From: Rhynchosporium graminicola
Lineage: Eukaryota > Ascomycota > Leotiomycetes > Helotiales > Ploettnerulaceae
Assembly (NCBI GenBank): GCA_900074885.1
Contig: FJUW01000020.1
Coordinates: 291,182-355,181 of the forward strand
Direction: 5' to 3'
DNA length: 64,000 nt
Shown: positions 32,031-46,600 of the stretch, in pieces
Position numbering within the stretch: position 1 is the first letter of the stretch
Layout of the letters: each line of letters starts with the position of its first letter
The notes under the pieces: generated by a model
What the model was told of the DNA's origin: nothing
Seen by the model: only the letters and a program-made list of their open reading frames with translations
The model's database searches: none
Position numbers and translations under genes: made by a program

Positions 32031-35000
32031 AGAAATTAGCTAGTAATACTAAGTAATAAAAGCTTGACTTAGGTTCCTATATATTTTCCGAATATAAATA
32101 GTTCTTCTATTTTACTAAGTATCTGATAATTCCTCGTTTATACTAATAGTCTAGTAGTTCCTCTATATCGTATTCTACGAGTAAGTTAACTAGTTCAGCG
32201 TATATCTTCGGGGCTAGTAGTACCCCCGGTAGTACTTTTTCTAATAAGGATATATAGAATATTAGGAATATCTTCTTTATTATAATTAGTAGCTAGAGTT
32301 TATAATTCAAAAGTCCTTTAACTCGTTTAATTTTAAATAATCTAAGTTTCTTATAGTCTAGCTTATTACTTAGTCTTTATATATTAATATTTTTTCATAG
32401 AAAGTAAACTCTATTCCCCTCCTATAGCGTTAGCTCCTAACTACGATTTTTATTATAGTAATCTATATTCTTCTCTACTATAAACCGGAGTTCTTCTGCA
32501 AGTTTCTTATAAAGGTCTTAGATATTCCTGACCTAAATACGAGCTATATTATTATCCTTAACTATTAAGTTAGGTTCTCTATAGGCGATAGGTTCATAAC
32601 TATAATTCGCAAAGAATAGTATAACCTTTATTATTTCTATAGTTAAGCTATTATATACGAATTCTGCTAATAGTAGTAGTTCTACCTAATTGTTTTATTA
32701 ATAGTTAATATAGTAATATAAGTATATTTTAATTACTTAGTTTATTTTTTTATTTCCTCTATTAGTCTAAGGATAGAAAGCTATTAATAGTTTCTATTTA
32801 GTCCTTAGGAATCCCATTAAAGTATTCTAGAACTTTAATATAAATAACTTATCTCGATCTGATACGATTTCTTCGGGTACTTTATACTTAGAGATTATCT
32901 CCTTAAGGTATACTTATACTAAGTATTTAGCTATAAGAGTAGATAAGACTAGTACTAAGATTATATACTTAGTAAGTCTTTCTATAATAATAAGTATTAT
33001 ATTATAGCTAACTTCTATAACTAGGTCCTTCGATAATAGTAATAGCCCTATAAAGTCCTATAATATCGATTTCTAAGATATTAGTAATATTAGTACTATA
33101 ATTATCTGCTTATAAGGTATATATTAGAAAGACTTATTCCTAATATAGATATTATAATTAGCTAGTACTTCTTTAACTATATAATAGAGTCCTTCCGATT
33201 AATAGTTTCTTAAAATCCTTAAATATATTCTTCGTATTCCTTAGTATCTATACGCGGGAAGCTCGTATTATTCTTTAACGTATACTTCTATTAAGCTTAT
33301 CGGAAGCTAAATTTTCCTATTAACTTATATAATATTATTTTTAATTATATTTCTAGTAATAAGTTCCTTAGTTATATCTAGAGATAATCTATCTTTCTTC
33401 TAAGCTTCTTTTAAGGTATTATACTAAAGTCCCTTAATTTCTTACTTAATTATAGTAGCTTCTCGAACGTTAGTAACTATATCTTTATTATCTAGCTATT
33501 TAAATAAAGTAGTCTTATTATAGATCTTATTATTTTTATAACTTAGTAATCTAGTTAGATTATCCGCTTATATATTATCTTTTCTTTATATATATTTAAT
33601 AACTAAGTTAAAAGAAGCGAGTTCCTCGGATTATTAAGCTAATTAACGATTATCTAAGACCTTAGTAGTTATAAAGGTTCGAAGATTCATATAATTAGTA
33701 TAAATAATAACTAGGAACTTAGCTCCTTATAAGTATATTTTCTAGTATTTAAGTACTTTAATAATCGCTATAAGTTCTTTCTTATAGATATTATAATTCT
33801 ATTTAGCTAGAGATATTTTCTCTGAAAAGTAAGCAACTAAGTATAATTATCCTTTATTATCTCGCTGCAGGTATACTACGCTAGTATAAGTATCTAAGGC
33901 ATCTATTTCTATTATACTTTCTTTCTCTTTATCGAAACTATATAAGATTAGTTCTTTAGTGAATTCTTTCTTAATTTTCTAAAAAGCTTCCTTATACTAG
34001 CTAGTCTAAGTAAAAGGAACGCTCTTTCTTATTAAGCTTATAAGTAATTCGGTAATCTTAGAATAGTTTCTAATAAACTATTAGTAGAAGTTAGCGAAAC
34101 CTAATTATAATTATATATCCTTAATATTCTTTAGTAATTCTTATTCCTTTATAGCTCTGATTTTCTCTAAGTTAATACTTATCTCTCTTAAGCGAATAAT
34201 ATACTCTAGAAAAGTAACTTACTTAACTAAGAATTTATATTTCGATATCTTTAATCTAGAATCTACTTTATATAATACTTCTATAATTTAAGTAATATAG
34301 CTCTAGTATATCTTAATAGTTCCGAGTATACTAAGATATTATCTAGGTAGTATATAGCGAATTTCTTAATAAAGTCCTTAAGAATATTATTATTCTGCTT
34401 TTAATATATAGCTAAGGTATTAGTTAAGCCGAATAGTATTACTATATATTCCTATAGCCCTAAAGGCAATACGAAAGTAGTCTTCTACTCGTGTCCCTTC
34501 TTAATTCGGATTAAATTAAACGCGTTATATTAATCTAACTTAGTATATATCTCTACTCTAGCTAGCTTATCCCGTAGGTACTAAGTATTTAGTAAAGAGT
34601 ATATATCTCTTATAGTCTTACTATTAATTATCTAATAATCTCTATAAGGTCTCCCTTTAGAATCTCCTGCTTTCTTAACTATTAGTATATTAATAGTATA
34701 TAGTAACTTAGATTTCCGAATCTATCTTTTCTTTATATCTAACTCCTAATACTCCTTAAGCGTTCTTATAGTATTATAGTTATAATAGTAAAGTTTCTCG
34801 ATAATAGATATAAATCTATTCTTAAAGTTTATTTTATAATCCTAGGGTTTATACTTAAGTAGAGCTCTTATATCCTACTGATCCTCGAATAATTTCAAGA
34901 ACTTCCTATATAGTTCGAGTAGCTACTCCTAAATATTATTTATCTAACTAAGATAATTCTTAGGCTCTATCTAACTAGGAACCTGACTTAACTAGCTAGA

Positions 35001-35090
35001 GTCTATTAGCGTTATTATTAAGAAGGTAATACTAGCCTCTTATTTATTAGCTAGTTAATTACGTTTATATTTATAGTTACTAAATATAAC

Positions 35091-35295
35091 TATTGGTATC
35101 ACTCTGTCGTAGTACGTACAATCAAGTAGTCTGCGTGAGCCAAAGTACAGTGATAATAGTAGTGGTATTATCTGTTGTATCGTAGCTGTCTTCGCTAGGT
35201 AGTCGAGACTCCGGAAGGGAGATATATCTGGCCGGCTAAAACCCGGTGCAGATACTCGACTACTATATGACTATGGACTAATATATGGACTAACA
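35091..35295 (-). repeat. Left LTR of element C
   Basis: 205 bp, from TATTGGTATCACTCTG to ATATGGACTAACA. Outer (left) half keeps CA/TG, inner half is RIP-mutated. Confidence 0.9.
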
Positions 35296-38200
35296 CTAGG
35301 AGTACTTTAAAGTAGCTCTAAACTATCTACTTCTCCGTATAAAAGTAACGCTTTTTGCCTTCTAATAAGAGTAGTACTATAGTACTACTTATGCAGAAGT
35401 ATTATGTAGTATATAGGTTTCTACGTGATCAGGTCTAAAGATTAGATAACTGAACTAAACGCCTTATAAGCTCTCTTCCGGCTTCAAGTTATCTAAATTC
35501 CCTCTATCTACCTATTCTATAGGCTTAATAACTAATTGATTCGTATGCAATAGCTCCTTTAAAGCTCCGTTGTAATTTATCTTAGTTATCGTATCCGCAG
35601 GGTTATCTAGCCCTACTACCTAAATCACCTCCGATATCTCTTTTCTTTCGTACGCCTAATATAGATATATAAGGTTAATTATTAATCTCTTCTCTCTTAT
35701 AGTATTAAGTCGTACTACGCAGTTATATAAAGACTTAGAATCGGTAACCATAAGTAAAGGTAGTACTATAATCTTTATAATCTATTCGATAGTAGTCTTA
35801 ATAGCACCGGCCATATTAAAACCTTCTGATATAGCGTATAGTTCAGAGGCTAGTATAGATCTAGTAACTCTCTTATAGCAGACCGAAGACTAGTGAATAA
35901 CGTTTACCTTATTATACTTATCTATAAGTACGTAGACGTAGCTAATTTAAGAGTAGAAGTCTTTTAAATTAGTAAATGAACTATCGGTAAATACGACGAG
36001 TTTCAGAGACTTCTTATCTAATTTAACGTATTAGAGACCTTTATTATAATTGAGCTTTTACTATAAGATTCTCTTATTTAAGAGCTTAAAGTCTTTCTCT
36101 ATTAGATTTATAGTTTATATAGTAAAAGAGATATTAAATAATACTTCCGGCTGAGAAATAGTTACTATGTATAAACCTCTAGCTCTCTAGGTAGTAAATT
36201 GCTCGATTTAGGTAAGACCTTATCGTATACCTCCACGGGAGTTAGTAAGATTAACTAGTTCTTTCTCAATTAGTCTTAGCGTCTTATCGTACGATTATTA
36301 AGATAGTCGAATAGAGCTATTAGTTTCTAAGGTAATATGACCTCTATTAAAGTCAATTAGGTATGAAGTAGTTAATTACTCTCTCTCGTTCGACTTAAAT
36401 CTAGCCTTCTATAGCTCTCTTTCTTCTACGTCTATAAAGGTCTTATTACCGACGAAGAAGGTATCGTTAATCTGAAGACTAAGAGCTCCTATACTAGCTT
36501 TATTACCTGAAATAGATAGTAGGCACGTGTTGAATATCGATAGTACTATATGGAGTTTCTTAACCTTATGTCTATAGTATATACCGAACTAATAGTTCGC
36601 TGACTCTAGTATACTATATATAGGCCTAACGCACTGTAAAAACCAATATAGCTAAGTCAGAATCTCCTTTAGAGAGCGCACGAAGAAGTCACGTATTAGG
36701 TATAACGTAGACTAAGTATAAGCTTATATAATATCACGGCTATATACTTTAAACTCAGGGTATATAACTGCGTATACTAGTAGTAGTTATTAGCTGACTC
36801 GTTGAATAATCGGTAACGTAATAAGTACTTAGTTCTTTCTAGAGTTATTATACACTTATATAACTAGTCTAGACTTCTCGTAGGCTTTCTGTATACTCTT
36901 AAATTTAGTCTAGTCGATGAATTTAGTATTAAAAACTCTAGCTCCGGCTAGTAATTCGTCTTTATAGACTAATTTAAAGATCCCTATAGCGATTAGACCG
37001 TCGATCTCCTTACGTCTTAACGTAGCGTATTAAGGTTCTACTACTAGGAAATTAATGAATAATTCATCTATATAATTTAAGAAAACTTTAATATTATCGT
37101 CTCTGAATCGAATTAGCTTTCGTCGTTCTCGATGAGGTTGCTTCTTTAGTACTAGTATAGGTCGATTTGACTTAGTAGTACTAAGTGATAGCGAGAGTAT
37201 AACCTTAGGTAAAATACTCTCTGGTTCGTCGGAATCGATTTCTTCTTTATACTATAGTTTAATCGATATAGAGCGAAAGGTTATTAGTCCACTATCGATT
37301 TCTACTATATAGTTCTCTCTATCTATAGAAATAAGTAGCTAAGGTCTATCCTAGAAGCTTTTCTCTCTCTAAACTAGTACTAGAGAGTTTAATAGAAGGT
37401 CTCTTACTACTATAGAACTAGGTCTATTCCGATTATTTAAGGCGTTATTAACTTGCTAACGACTCCGTAGCTTACGAATCTCTTTTATAGCCTTATGAAG
37501 TACAGTAGCTCGTTAGGAGACTAATAGTAAAGGGGCGTCTATCTCTACTATTCTGGGGTATACTCTAAATACTAGTAAAATAGGTATAATTCCACTAGGT
37601 CCAGAAATATAATTAATTACATAGAATACTATCTATAGTACTATATCTTAACTGAGGTATGGTAATTCCTTCCGAATTATCGTATAAGCTCTCTTTAGAG
37701 GGCCGTAGTATCTCTCTACCTTGCTAATAGAGTAGTGAGCCTCTATAGGTATAACTTTGACTATAGAACCCTCTGTCTTAGTACTCTATACGAATTCTTT
37801 CGACTTAAATTACGTACCTATATCTATAACGATAAAATCAGGTAGCCTAAGGTAGGTATCTATCTATATTTACTTAAATCGGTTCTATACGTGCTCTGCA
37901 GATACATTAGTAAGAAAACCTTTATTCTAGAAGGTAATACCTTAATCGACTATATATAAGACTTATTAACTATCTAATTGTATAATATCGATCACGACTT
38001 CGTAATTGAAGTATATATTATCAGTATTATAGAGCTTAAACTTGAATCTGCCTAGTGATCTTCCGTATAACTAGTAGTACTTATAGAGCTTAGTAAGCTC
38101 CTTTAGTACCGCTGAGTTATACTCGTGACCGGCCTATTATAGTAAATCTTCTAGCTTTCTTACTAAGGGGTATCCGAATCAGTAGTAAAGTCGACGTAAA

Positions 38201-41053
38201 TCCGTCTCTATAAGTACTTTTATATTCGACTGGAAATACTCTATAATATATATCTTAAGTGACTACTGCTAGAGTAAGAAGAGGTGGCCGAATCTACGTA
38301 TAACTAGTATATCTCCCTATAGTATAACGAGTACGTTACGAAGATTATCTAATATAACTCTGAGCTTATCTATATCGTCTAAATAGAGTAGAAATAGGGT
38401 ATCTATAGCTATAACCTTAAATTGGATCTTTCTAATTAGAGAAGGTATAATTATTATGCTAATAGAAGTAGCTCCGCTAATACCGAATTTGACGTTTATT
38501 CTATAGGAAGGCAAGAGTTCAGCTTTATATAGAGCCTTATAGGCTTTATATTAACCTTTACCTACTATAGATACTTTTACTGCTCTAGTATCGATTATAA
38601 TTCTATAGAAAACTAACGAATTATATCGGGGGCTACTTATTATCATCTCTGCGATCCGGTCCTCTTCTGTAGCTTCTTCGGTAGTGTCTATTAGGTGTTT
38701 AAAAGCCGTATTTACTAGGGTTTCTGTTATTAGCTATACGGCTTCTACTAAGATAGGTCCTATAGAAGTTATAAATAGAGCGTCCGGCTTTTTATTATCG
38801 GAATCGTAGTCTATATCGCTCCCGGCTTCGTATAAAGTAAAGGCAGTAGCTATATACTTATCTTCTGTACTTTCGTACTCTGCGACATATTATCTGTATA
38901 CTTTCTTAAAGACTCTTCTAAAGTTACTTTTAAATTTAGAAGAGTTCTTCGCCTTGAACTTCTCCTTAGCTTTATCTCTTTCTTCCACTATATAGTCGAA
39001 AGATATATGATCTATAGTATTATATACTTAGTACTTCTTAGCGTTACCTTCCTTATCTAGCGTATTTATCTTCTTCTCTCCTTATATTCTGAATCGCCCT
39101 TTACTATCTCCTTTCTCTCTATATACTTATCCTTTATCGGAATCGCTTCGGAATTTCCGATTAGTATAGAAGGTAGTACTAGTTGCAGGGTATACGTACT
39201 CGTAGTTAACGATAGAGGTTCTGATAGAAGTAATCGTCTTTTTAGTAGAAGTTATAAGTTAAGCTAGAGTAATTTAGTAAGCTTCCGAGCTTTAGTAAGT
39301 AGTAATAATCTTATTTATAATGAACTTCTTATAGTATAATTCAAAGGGTATACTATGATATAGCTCTCTAATCTGCGTAAAGAGTATATTAAAGCACTCT
39401 AAAGTTATCTTTCTAGGGTTCTTTTCCTTAATCGATTTAAGAGTAAGAAGATTCCATATAGTTAGAGAAGATCTACTAAACTTCTCGCTCTTAAACTGAT
39501 CTATTATATTCTTTAGTATAATATCGAATCTAATAATCAGAGAGGTTCTAGGGATACTATTCAGACTATAATAGTAGTATTAGAGAGTAGCGCTTTTTAG
39601 TATTAATAGAAACGCCTTACTATACTCCTCCGGTGGAATCTCGGCTCTTAAGTAGGCATATAAAATATTCTGACCTTACTACTGAAGCTATCTCCGTCTC
39701 CTTTGAATTTCATCTCTTCTGGAAATATATAGGAGAAGCTGGCGATCTCCTTTCTATACGACTTCTCCTTCGCCTTCTATACTATATTATAGTACTCTCT
39801 CTCTTCTCCTCCTCCTCCTTAGTAGCCTTCTCCTCCTTAGTAGCTTCCTCCTCTTCTACTCCCCGTATTCTTCGGTATACGCTTTCTATAGTATCGCTAC
39901 TCTTCTCTATTCTAGTCAGAGGAAGTCTCTTTATATTATTATACTCCTTCGGTAGAATCTCGGTCTTATTATAGAGGTTCATAGTATTCTTTATTAAAGT
40001 CGAATTCGCTAACAGGAGGTAAGCTGAGTATATTACAGCGTCTTTATCGTAGTCTATAGAACTCCTTCTTTAATCTCTTATACTCTAATTCGTCTTATTA
40101 AGTAGCTATATTATTTATTATCTCCTTCTCTCTCTTATCTTACTATTACTACGCAGATATCTGCTTCTCTAGTACTAGTAGGTTTAATACTATATACTAT
40201 AGCCGTATAGAGAGTATCTTCTCTCCTACTATGCTCTCTAGCTCCTTTAAGGTCTAACTACTATATATAGTATCCTATAGAGTATATAGAAGCTTATATA
40301 GCTCCTGCGCAGGTTCGTCGCCTTCTTCGATAAATATACCTTTAGTACGTAGGGTGAATATAAGGTTATTATTTAACGATTTCTTAATAGATTTAAAAGA
40401 GTCTACTATCTAACCTTCGTATATCTCCTTAAAGAAGGAGTATAAGGGTCTATCTACGTAGTCAGAGCTCTTGATTTATCTAATAAGACCTTCTCCCTGT
40501 TTCCGTATAGTCTCCGGGTCTAGTGGGTCCTTGCCGGAGTTCGCAGGTATATCGAAAGTACTGACCTCGGGGGTATTATTATCTCTTACTATATTAAAGG
40601 TCTGATTCGTATAAGTGTTTTAGTGCTATTCCGAGGTTATTTAGAATAGTAGTTATAGAGTTATTCTTAAGTATTATATAGGAAGCGCTAGCGTAGCGCG
40701 TTCAAGTTTGACTTCGAGTTTTCGGCGCAACTCAAAAGCGCGTTCTTTGAAGTCGGGTTGCGGTAGTAATCGAAGTACGTAGAAGGTAGGTACGTAGAAG
40801 TTAAGTAGTATAATATACTAGAATTCGAATCCTTTAACCGTATCGCAGGTAGAATCCAGGCAAATTATCTTAGCAATTCAAGTTAAATAGCAAAGAGGAG
40901 ACTATATCTTCTCTAGTACTTGAGCTGTTACCGTAGTAGATATCTCTACTCTTCAATATTTACTAGCGCGCTCTTTTCAGTAGTCGGAATTCTTAGAATT
41001 TAAGAATTTAACTACTTTTAAAGAGTGAAATAATCTATGCGTCTATTAATCAA

Positions 41054-41258
41054 TATTAGTATTACTCTATCGTAGTACGTATAATTAAGTAGTCTGCGTG
41101 AGCTAAAGTAAAGTAATAATAGTAGTAGTATTATCTATTATATAATAGCTATCTTAACTAGGTAGTCGAGACTCCGGAAGGGAGATATATCTGGCCGGCT
41201 AAACCCCGGTGCAGATACTCGACTACCACGTGACTATAGACTAACATATGGACCAATA
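41054..41258 (-). repeat. Right LTR of element C
   Basis: 205 bp, from TATTAGTATTACTC to ATATGGACCAATA, followed by the ATAAC duplication. Here the inner (left) half is the more mutated one. Confidence 0.9.
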
Positions 41259-43296
41259 ATAACTTTCTTAGTTATCTAGTCTATACTAAGATTATAGTTA
41301 TATAGCTATAATATTCCTAATACGATATCGTATTATTTAGTAGATATAATATCGAAGTAAAGCGTTTCTTTATATCTATTAATAATTATCTTTATTCCTC
41401 TTATTCTTCTACGGACTTATCTATCTAATCCGGCGCTCTTTCTATTTGATAGAGTAAGATAGTATAGTTTCAGGTTAATAGTAGTAGGAATATTCTATTT
41501 CTTAATAAAAGCCGGGTTTATAAAGTATCTTATAGCTCCTGAATTAATAAGTGCTTTTATCTTAATATTATCTATTATAACTAGTAAGATTAATTAATCG
41601 AACTCTCTAGTATTAGCGAGCTCTAGATATAATAGTTCTATTAGGGAGTAATTATATACTTCTTTAATAATCCTCATTATTATTTCGTCTAACTAAGTCC
41701 TAAGGCCGGGTTCGTAAGTAATTAGGATATAAGATATATAATAATAGAGATTAGCTTATTTCTAAATAAGATCTAGTATTATTCTCTAATAAGTAGCTAG
41801 TTCTAATAAGTACTATATTCTCTACTAATAGCGTTCCTCTCCTGTTTCCTTAATAATAGCTTAAGTATCTTTAATTCGAAGGAACTAATCTAATTATTCG
41901 AATTCCTTTAGTTCAAGTTCTCCTTCGAGATTAGCTATATAACGATCTAGTTATTCCTTAATATCCCTTATATTCTCTTAGAATACGATAGTAGTAGTAT
42001 TATAATAAGTAATAATATAGTCTATATCTAGGTTAGATATATTATAGGTTCGATAATACTCTATAAAATCGGATTTAGTTTTATTATAAGCTTATATTCT
42101 TCTTCTATTATTGTGATTTCGAAGAGTCTAGTTTTCGTTATTATATAGAAGATTATTATGCAGATAGTTTCTTTTATCTATAATACTCTAGCTTTCTTAG
42201 TTTTCGTTTAGAAGTTTAACTAAGTTCTCTTCGAATTCTTCGTTAGATTTATAAGCTATAAAGTCCTGCGAACTCTATTCTACGCTAGAAGCCTCTCGAT
42301 AATCTAGCTTCCTTTCTACTAGTTCGAATTCTCTCTTAAGTTTACTCTAAGGTTTCCCTTTCTACTTCTTCTTCTAAGAATAGTCACGTATAAGATATCC
42401 TAGCTTATTATACGTATAATATAAGCTCTTCTCTTAATATTTATCTTTCTTAGCTTAGCTCTTAGATCCTCTTTCTATTCTATCTAATTCTATTAGATTA
42501 TAATAGTTATATTTATTACTTAGATAAAACTAGAAATTTCCTTAATATTTATTATATTATTATAGAAATTAGAGCTTCCGGAGGTAAGTAAGTATAAAGT
42601 ATCCTCTTTTCTCTTTCGCTTATTCCTAGATTTATTTATTAATAGTAATAGATAATTTAATTAAGTCCTCTAAGTTATCTAGTTTATCGATCCTAGAGAG
42701 CTTATCCTTAATATAGTCCTTAAGGCTCCGGTAGTACTAGGCTCTTAATCTACTATCTATCTAGTCTAACTATATAGAATAGCAGTAGAATTTAGTAGTA
42801 TATTTATAAATAGATCCTTGCTCCTTGCTATCGAATTCCGAGTAGATACTTCTCGGCTTATTCTTTCTTATTAGGGTTTCTAAAGACTCCTTTAATAGTA
42901 GTAGTAAAGCTTATAATAATTCGAAAGATAACTTAACTCTTTTTAGTTATAGCGATAGAATAGGCCCTAGTTAGGTATCGATTAACTAAGTAATTACTTA
43001 AGGCTAGTTCGATCTAATAAGTAGTAGTATTATAGAGAAATAAAGTAATCTATAGTACTTTAAGGGAATCTGCTTCGAACCTATCTCTATTAAAGGCGAG
43101 GTATATTTAGTACTAAAGGATAAATTGCCTTAGGTTATTATAGTTTCTATAATAAGTATTAGGTAAGTTAACTTAAAGTAGAGTAACTTTATTAGTCTTC
43201 TCTATCTTACTAACTTAGGATCCTTCTCTTATAACTAATCTTTCTTTAGGAGCTATTTCGTTCTTACTAATAATACTTTAAGTAAGATACTTAAAG

Positions 43297-43476
43297 TATA
43301 ATATTCCTAGTTCTAACTAGTACGCGAGATATAAGCTTATTAGTTAGTATTAGCTATAAAGTAAAGTAAATAAGAAGTTCAGTTCTTAATTAGAATTAAG
43401 ATATTATAAGTAGATATTAATTATTATATGTATTTGAGTATAAAGCTCCTATCTAATAGTAGAAGTGCTAATCTTA
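43297..43476 (-). repeat. Right (5') LTR of element B, first part
   Basis: Matches the first 180 bp of the LTR at 30873 with many C-to-T and G-to-A changes. It is broken by element D; the last five bases TCTTA are the target duplication and recur at 50362-50366. Confidence 0.85.
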
Positions 43477-43692
43477 TGTTACGGCAGGGCACAGGGGGTG
43501 GTAATGACTTGTATTCGCCCTTAAGGGTGCGCGTGGTAAAGAGAAGAAAAGATAAGGAGAAGAGGTTCTACTCTCGACTCCTTCCTTAAGATATAGCTAT
43601 AGGGCTATACTAACTAATCTACTGCGGTTACTAAGGCTCGCTTATCCTGTCGTGCCTAGAGGCTTGAGGCTCCTTATATATAGGTCGTGATA
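43477..43692 (-). repeat. Left LTR of element D
   Basis: 216 bp, TGTTACGGCAGGGCAC to GGTCGTGATA. The first 50 bases are nearly free of RIP; the inner end is mutated. Confidence 0.92.
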
Positions 43693-46600
43693 TTACCCCC
43701 CTCTCCTATAAGGCTTCGTCCCCGAAGCGTGAAAAAAACCGCTACTTCTCGCTATCTCTCTTGAAGAATTACGTACGAGCAGTAGCTATTATAAGCTTAT
43801 TATCCTCTAACTCGCTATAGTTATTAATACTATTATTATACGCTTCTAGCTATTTTAGGAGAAATCTTAAGGGGCCCTTCGCAGTCGGATACCGTAGGTA
43901 GAAACGCTTAAGTAAGTAAGGAGCTATTATAGTATCTGAGCAGAAGTACTATTCGAGGTCGTTATTAGCTCCGGTCTACTTGATTTAGTACTATAAAGTA
44001 GTGCGAGAGACCTTAGAACCTAAGATAGCTTTAATCTCTTATTTATCTTACTCTAGTAATAGTTAGATTAGTACTAGTGCTTATTGTACCTATTCTAGTA
44101 GCGGGTTTTCGGTGTATTTATATAGCGAATATAAGTAGAAAACAGGGTAGATTTACTACTCCTTTAGTAACTTAAGTTTCTAACTCTCTCTTACTTTTTC
44201 TAGTACTTCTACTAGTTTATACTACTTATTAGAGAGCTTCTGCGAAAGTCTATTTATCTTCTAATTCGCTATAGAAATAAGAACTAAATCTCTAACTCTC
44301 TAATCTACCTCGCAGCGATTATAATTAGCTAGCTACTCTATTTTATCTTATTGATTTTTAAGCGAGGATTTAGCGAATTTAGTAGTATCTAGTATCCAGG
44401 TTATTATACGTAGCGTATCCTCACGATTAAGAGCCTCTATAGTAGTAGCTAGTAGTAAAGGGTTATTCAGGTCCTAAGAGGTTCTTACTTCGTAACTATT
44501 TAGTAGCTGAAACGGCGATATAATACTAAGAGACTTATAAGGAAGCGTAAGCTATATAATATCTATAACTAGTAGAAGCGAGCTCTAATTATCTTAGTAA
44601 TATAAGTAGAATAGACGTAATCTCTACTTAATATTACTAGTTTATAACTTCTGTTTAACTATCGATATTTAGGTTATAAGTAGTAATAAGCTTAACTTTT
44701 ATACTAAGGATTCGATAGTACTTGTTCTAGAAACTAGAAATAAACTATAATCCCTGATCTAAGACTATAGAATCTAGTATACTAAAGTATTAACTCTAAT
44801 AGATAGTAAATAGCTTAGCTATTTATCGTGCTATAATCGTCTTATAGTAAGGAATTAATACTAGTTTCTTAGATAGTCTATCTATTATTACGAAAGCTAT
44901 ATTATAATCTCCCTTATTTAGTAGTAACTCAGTGAAATCTATAGTCAGGTATTAATAAGGGCGTGCGGGAATAGGTAAGAGGTAGAGAAAACTAGAAGTC
45001 TTATCTCTTTTCGCTTTTATATAAGTATAACTATAATTTGCGATATACTTAGTAGTATCTGCAGTTATACCCTTCTAATAATAGCTTCGTCTAAGAACTA
45101 GCTTAACCTTCGAGTTACCTGCATATACTACTTAAGGTTAAGCGTAGATATAACGAATTAGCGCTATTTATAGCTTAAGGGGCTTAGTAGGGACTTCTAA
45201 TTATCTTTTATAGAATAGTTTACTATTTAATAGTTAGTAGTCAGAATAGTTATATTTCGCTTTATTATAGAGTAACTCTAACTCTAGCGACTTCTTATTT
45301 ACTAAGAAAACTTAGTTAATAATATTATAGTTTTCGATATTATAAGTAACTATAGAGGTAGCGTTAGGAGCTTCCCTTACGAGAAATTCTTTCTCTATAG
45401 GTAAGTCGACTAGTAAACCGGGATTATAAGTTTTCTCTTATGAAATAGTCTTAGGAGTAGTAATAAGAGAGATCTCGATTAGCTAATCTAATAGTAAGCT
45501 ATAGACTTCTTTAACGCAGTCGAATTTAGCTATTTAAGAGAACTAGCCGAGTTCCTAGAGTACTTCCGAGCTGATTTTATTATTTAGGATTAGCTATTAG
45601 TTCTGAAGTGCACGCTTCCTAGCTTCTAGTAGCAATAGGTCCTGATCTCGTTATAATAGCGTATTAGCTAGAGTATTTATAACTCTTATTCGGTATATAA
45701 TCTTAAAGTAGAATTAGACGAAGAATTCAGCTTATCTTACTTATTATATATTAAGATCCTTAGTTATTATAAAATACTCTAAGGTATAGTAATTAGTATA
45801 GATATGAATAGTTTTCTATACTCTAAGTAGCTTAAGCTTATATTACTAGAAGGAGCGAAAGATAATAAGGAGCTTCTTATTATAGATCAGGTAATTTAGC
45901 TCCGTATTAATTATTATTTTAGAGAAGAAACTAACTAGATAGAATATTCTGTCTTCTTGAAGTTATAAGAGTATACCGGCTATTACCTTATCCGAAGAGT
46001 CAGTTTCGAGTCTAGTCTATTTAAATAGGTTATAATAATATAAGATAGGTACTATCTATAAGGCGTGCTATAGACGCTCTTATACTTCCTTATAAGCTCT
46101 ACTGAAGTAAAAAGGGATATCTTTTCTAGTTAATAATATAAGCGGTTAGCAGATACTACTATAGTCTTTAATAAACTATTAGTAGAAGTTATAAAACCTT
46201 AGGTAGCTCTATACGCTGCGAATACTACTAGTATACTTCTAGTTCTTAATAACTTTAACTTTCTCGGGATTAATTTTAATTCTATTAATATTAATAATAA
46301 ATCTAAGAAACTTCGTATAAGTAATACTGAATTCAGACTTCTTAATATTAGCTTAAAGGCTATAAGCCTATAGAATCTCGAGAATCTTTTGTACGTAGAT
46401 ATCGTGCTTTACTTCTAAGTCTAAATAGATTAAGATATTATCTAAGTACGCTAAGTAGAAGTTATCTAAGTACTTTATTAATATATTATTAATAAAACGC
46501 TAAAAGGTAGCTAGCTTATTTATAAGGCCGAAGGGAAGTACCTTATACTTATATGCCCTGTATCGAGTGCGAAAGGTAGTTAAATCTTCAGAATCTTTCG

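Larger units (their letters stand above)
35091..41258 (-). mobile_element. Element C: Ty1/copia LTR retrotransposon, RIP-mutated, complete length
   Basis: 6168 bp with two 205-bp LTRs and a 5-bp target duplication ATAAC (35086-35090 and 41259-41263), inserted in the pol region of element B; the empty site is visible at about 51110. On the minus strand: gag with zinc-knuckle remnant at about 38990-39045 (YNTIDHISFDY), protease (DTRAVKVSIVG, about 38560-38600), integrase (GHEYNSAVLKELTKLY and GRSLGRFKFKL, about 38000-38150 and on), reverse transcriptase (LQINDTFFVGNKTF, about 36440-36480) and RNase H ending DNPADTITK (about 35600-35630). The order protease-integrase-RT identifies copia. Many stops of RIP type; no intact frame. 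Confidence 0.88.

Noticed and set aside
38317..38514. 65-codon frame as a gene
   Set aside because: It is a surviving stretch of the copia polyprotein of element C between protease and integrase, not a separate gene.
39633..39974. 113-codon frame as an independent gene
   Set aside because: It is Ser/Leu-rich low-complexity sequence on the strand opposite to element C's gag region, an antisense shadow.
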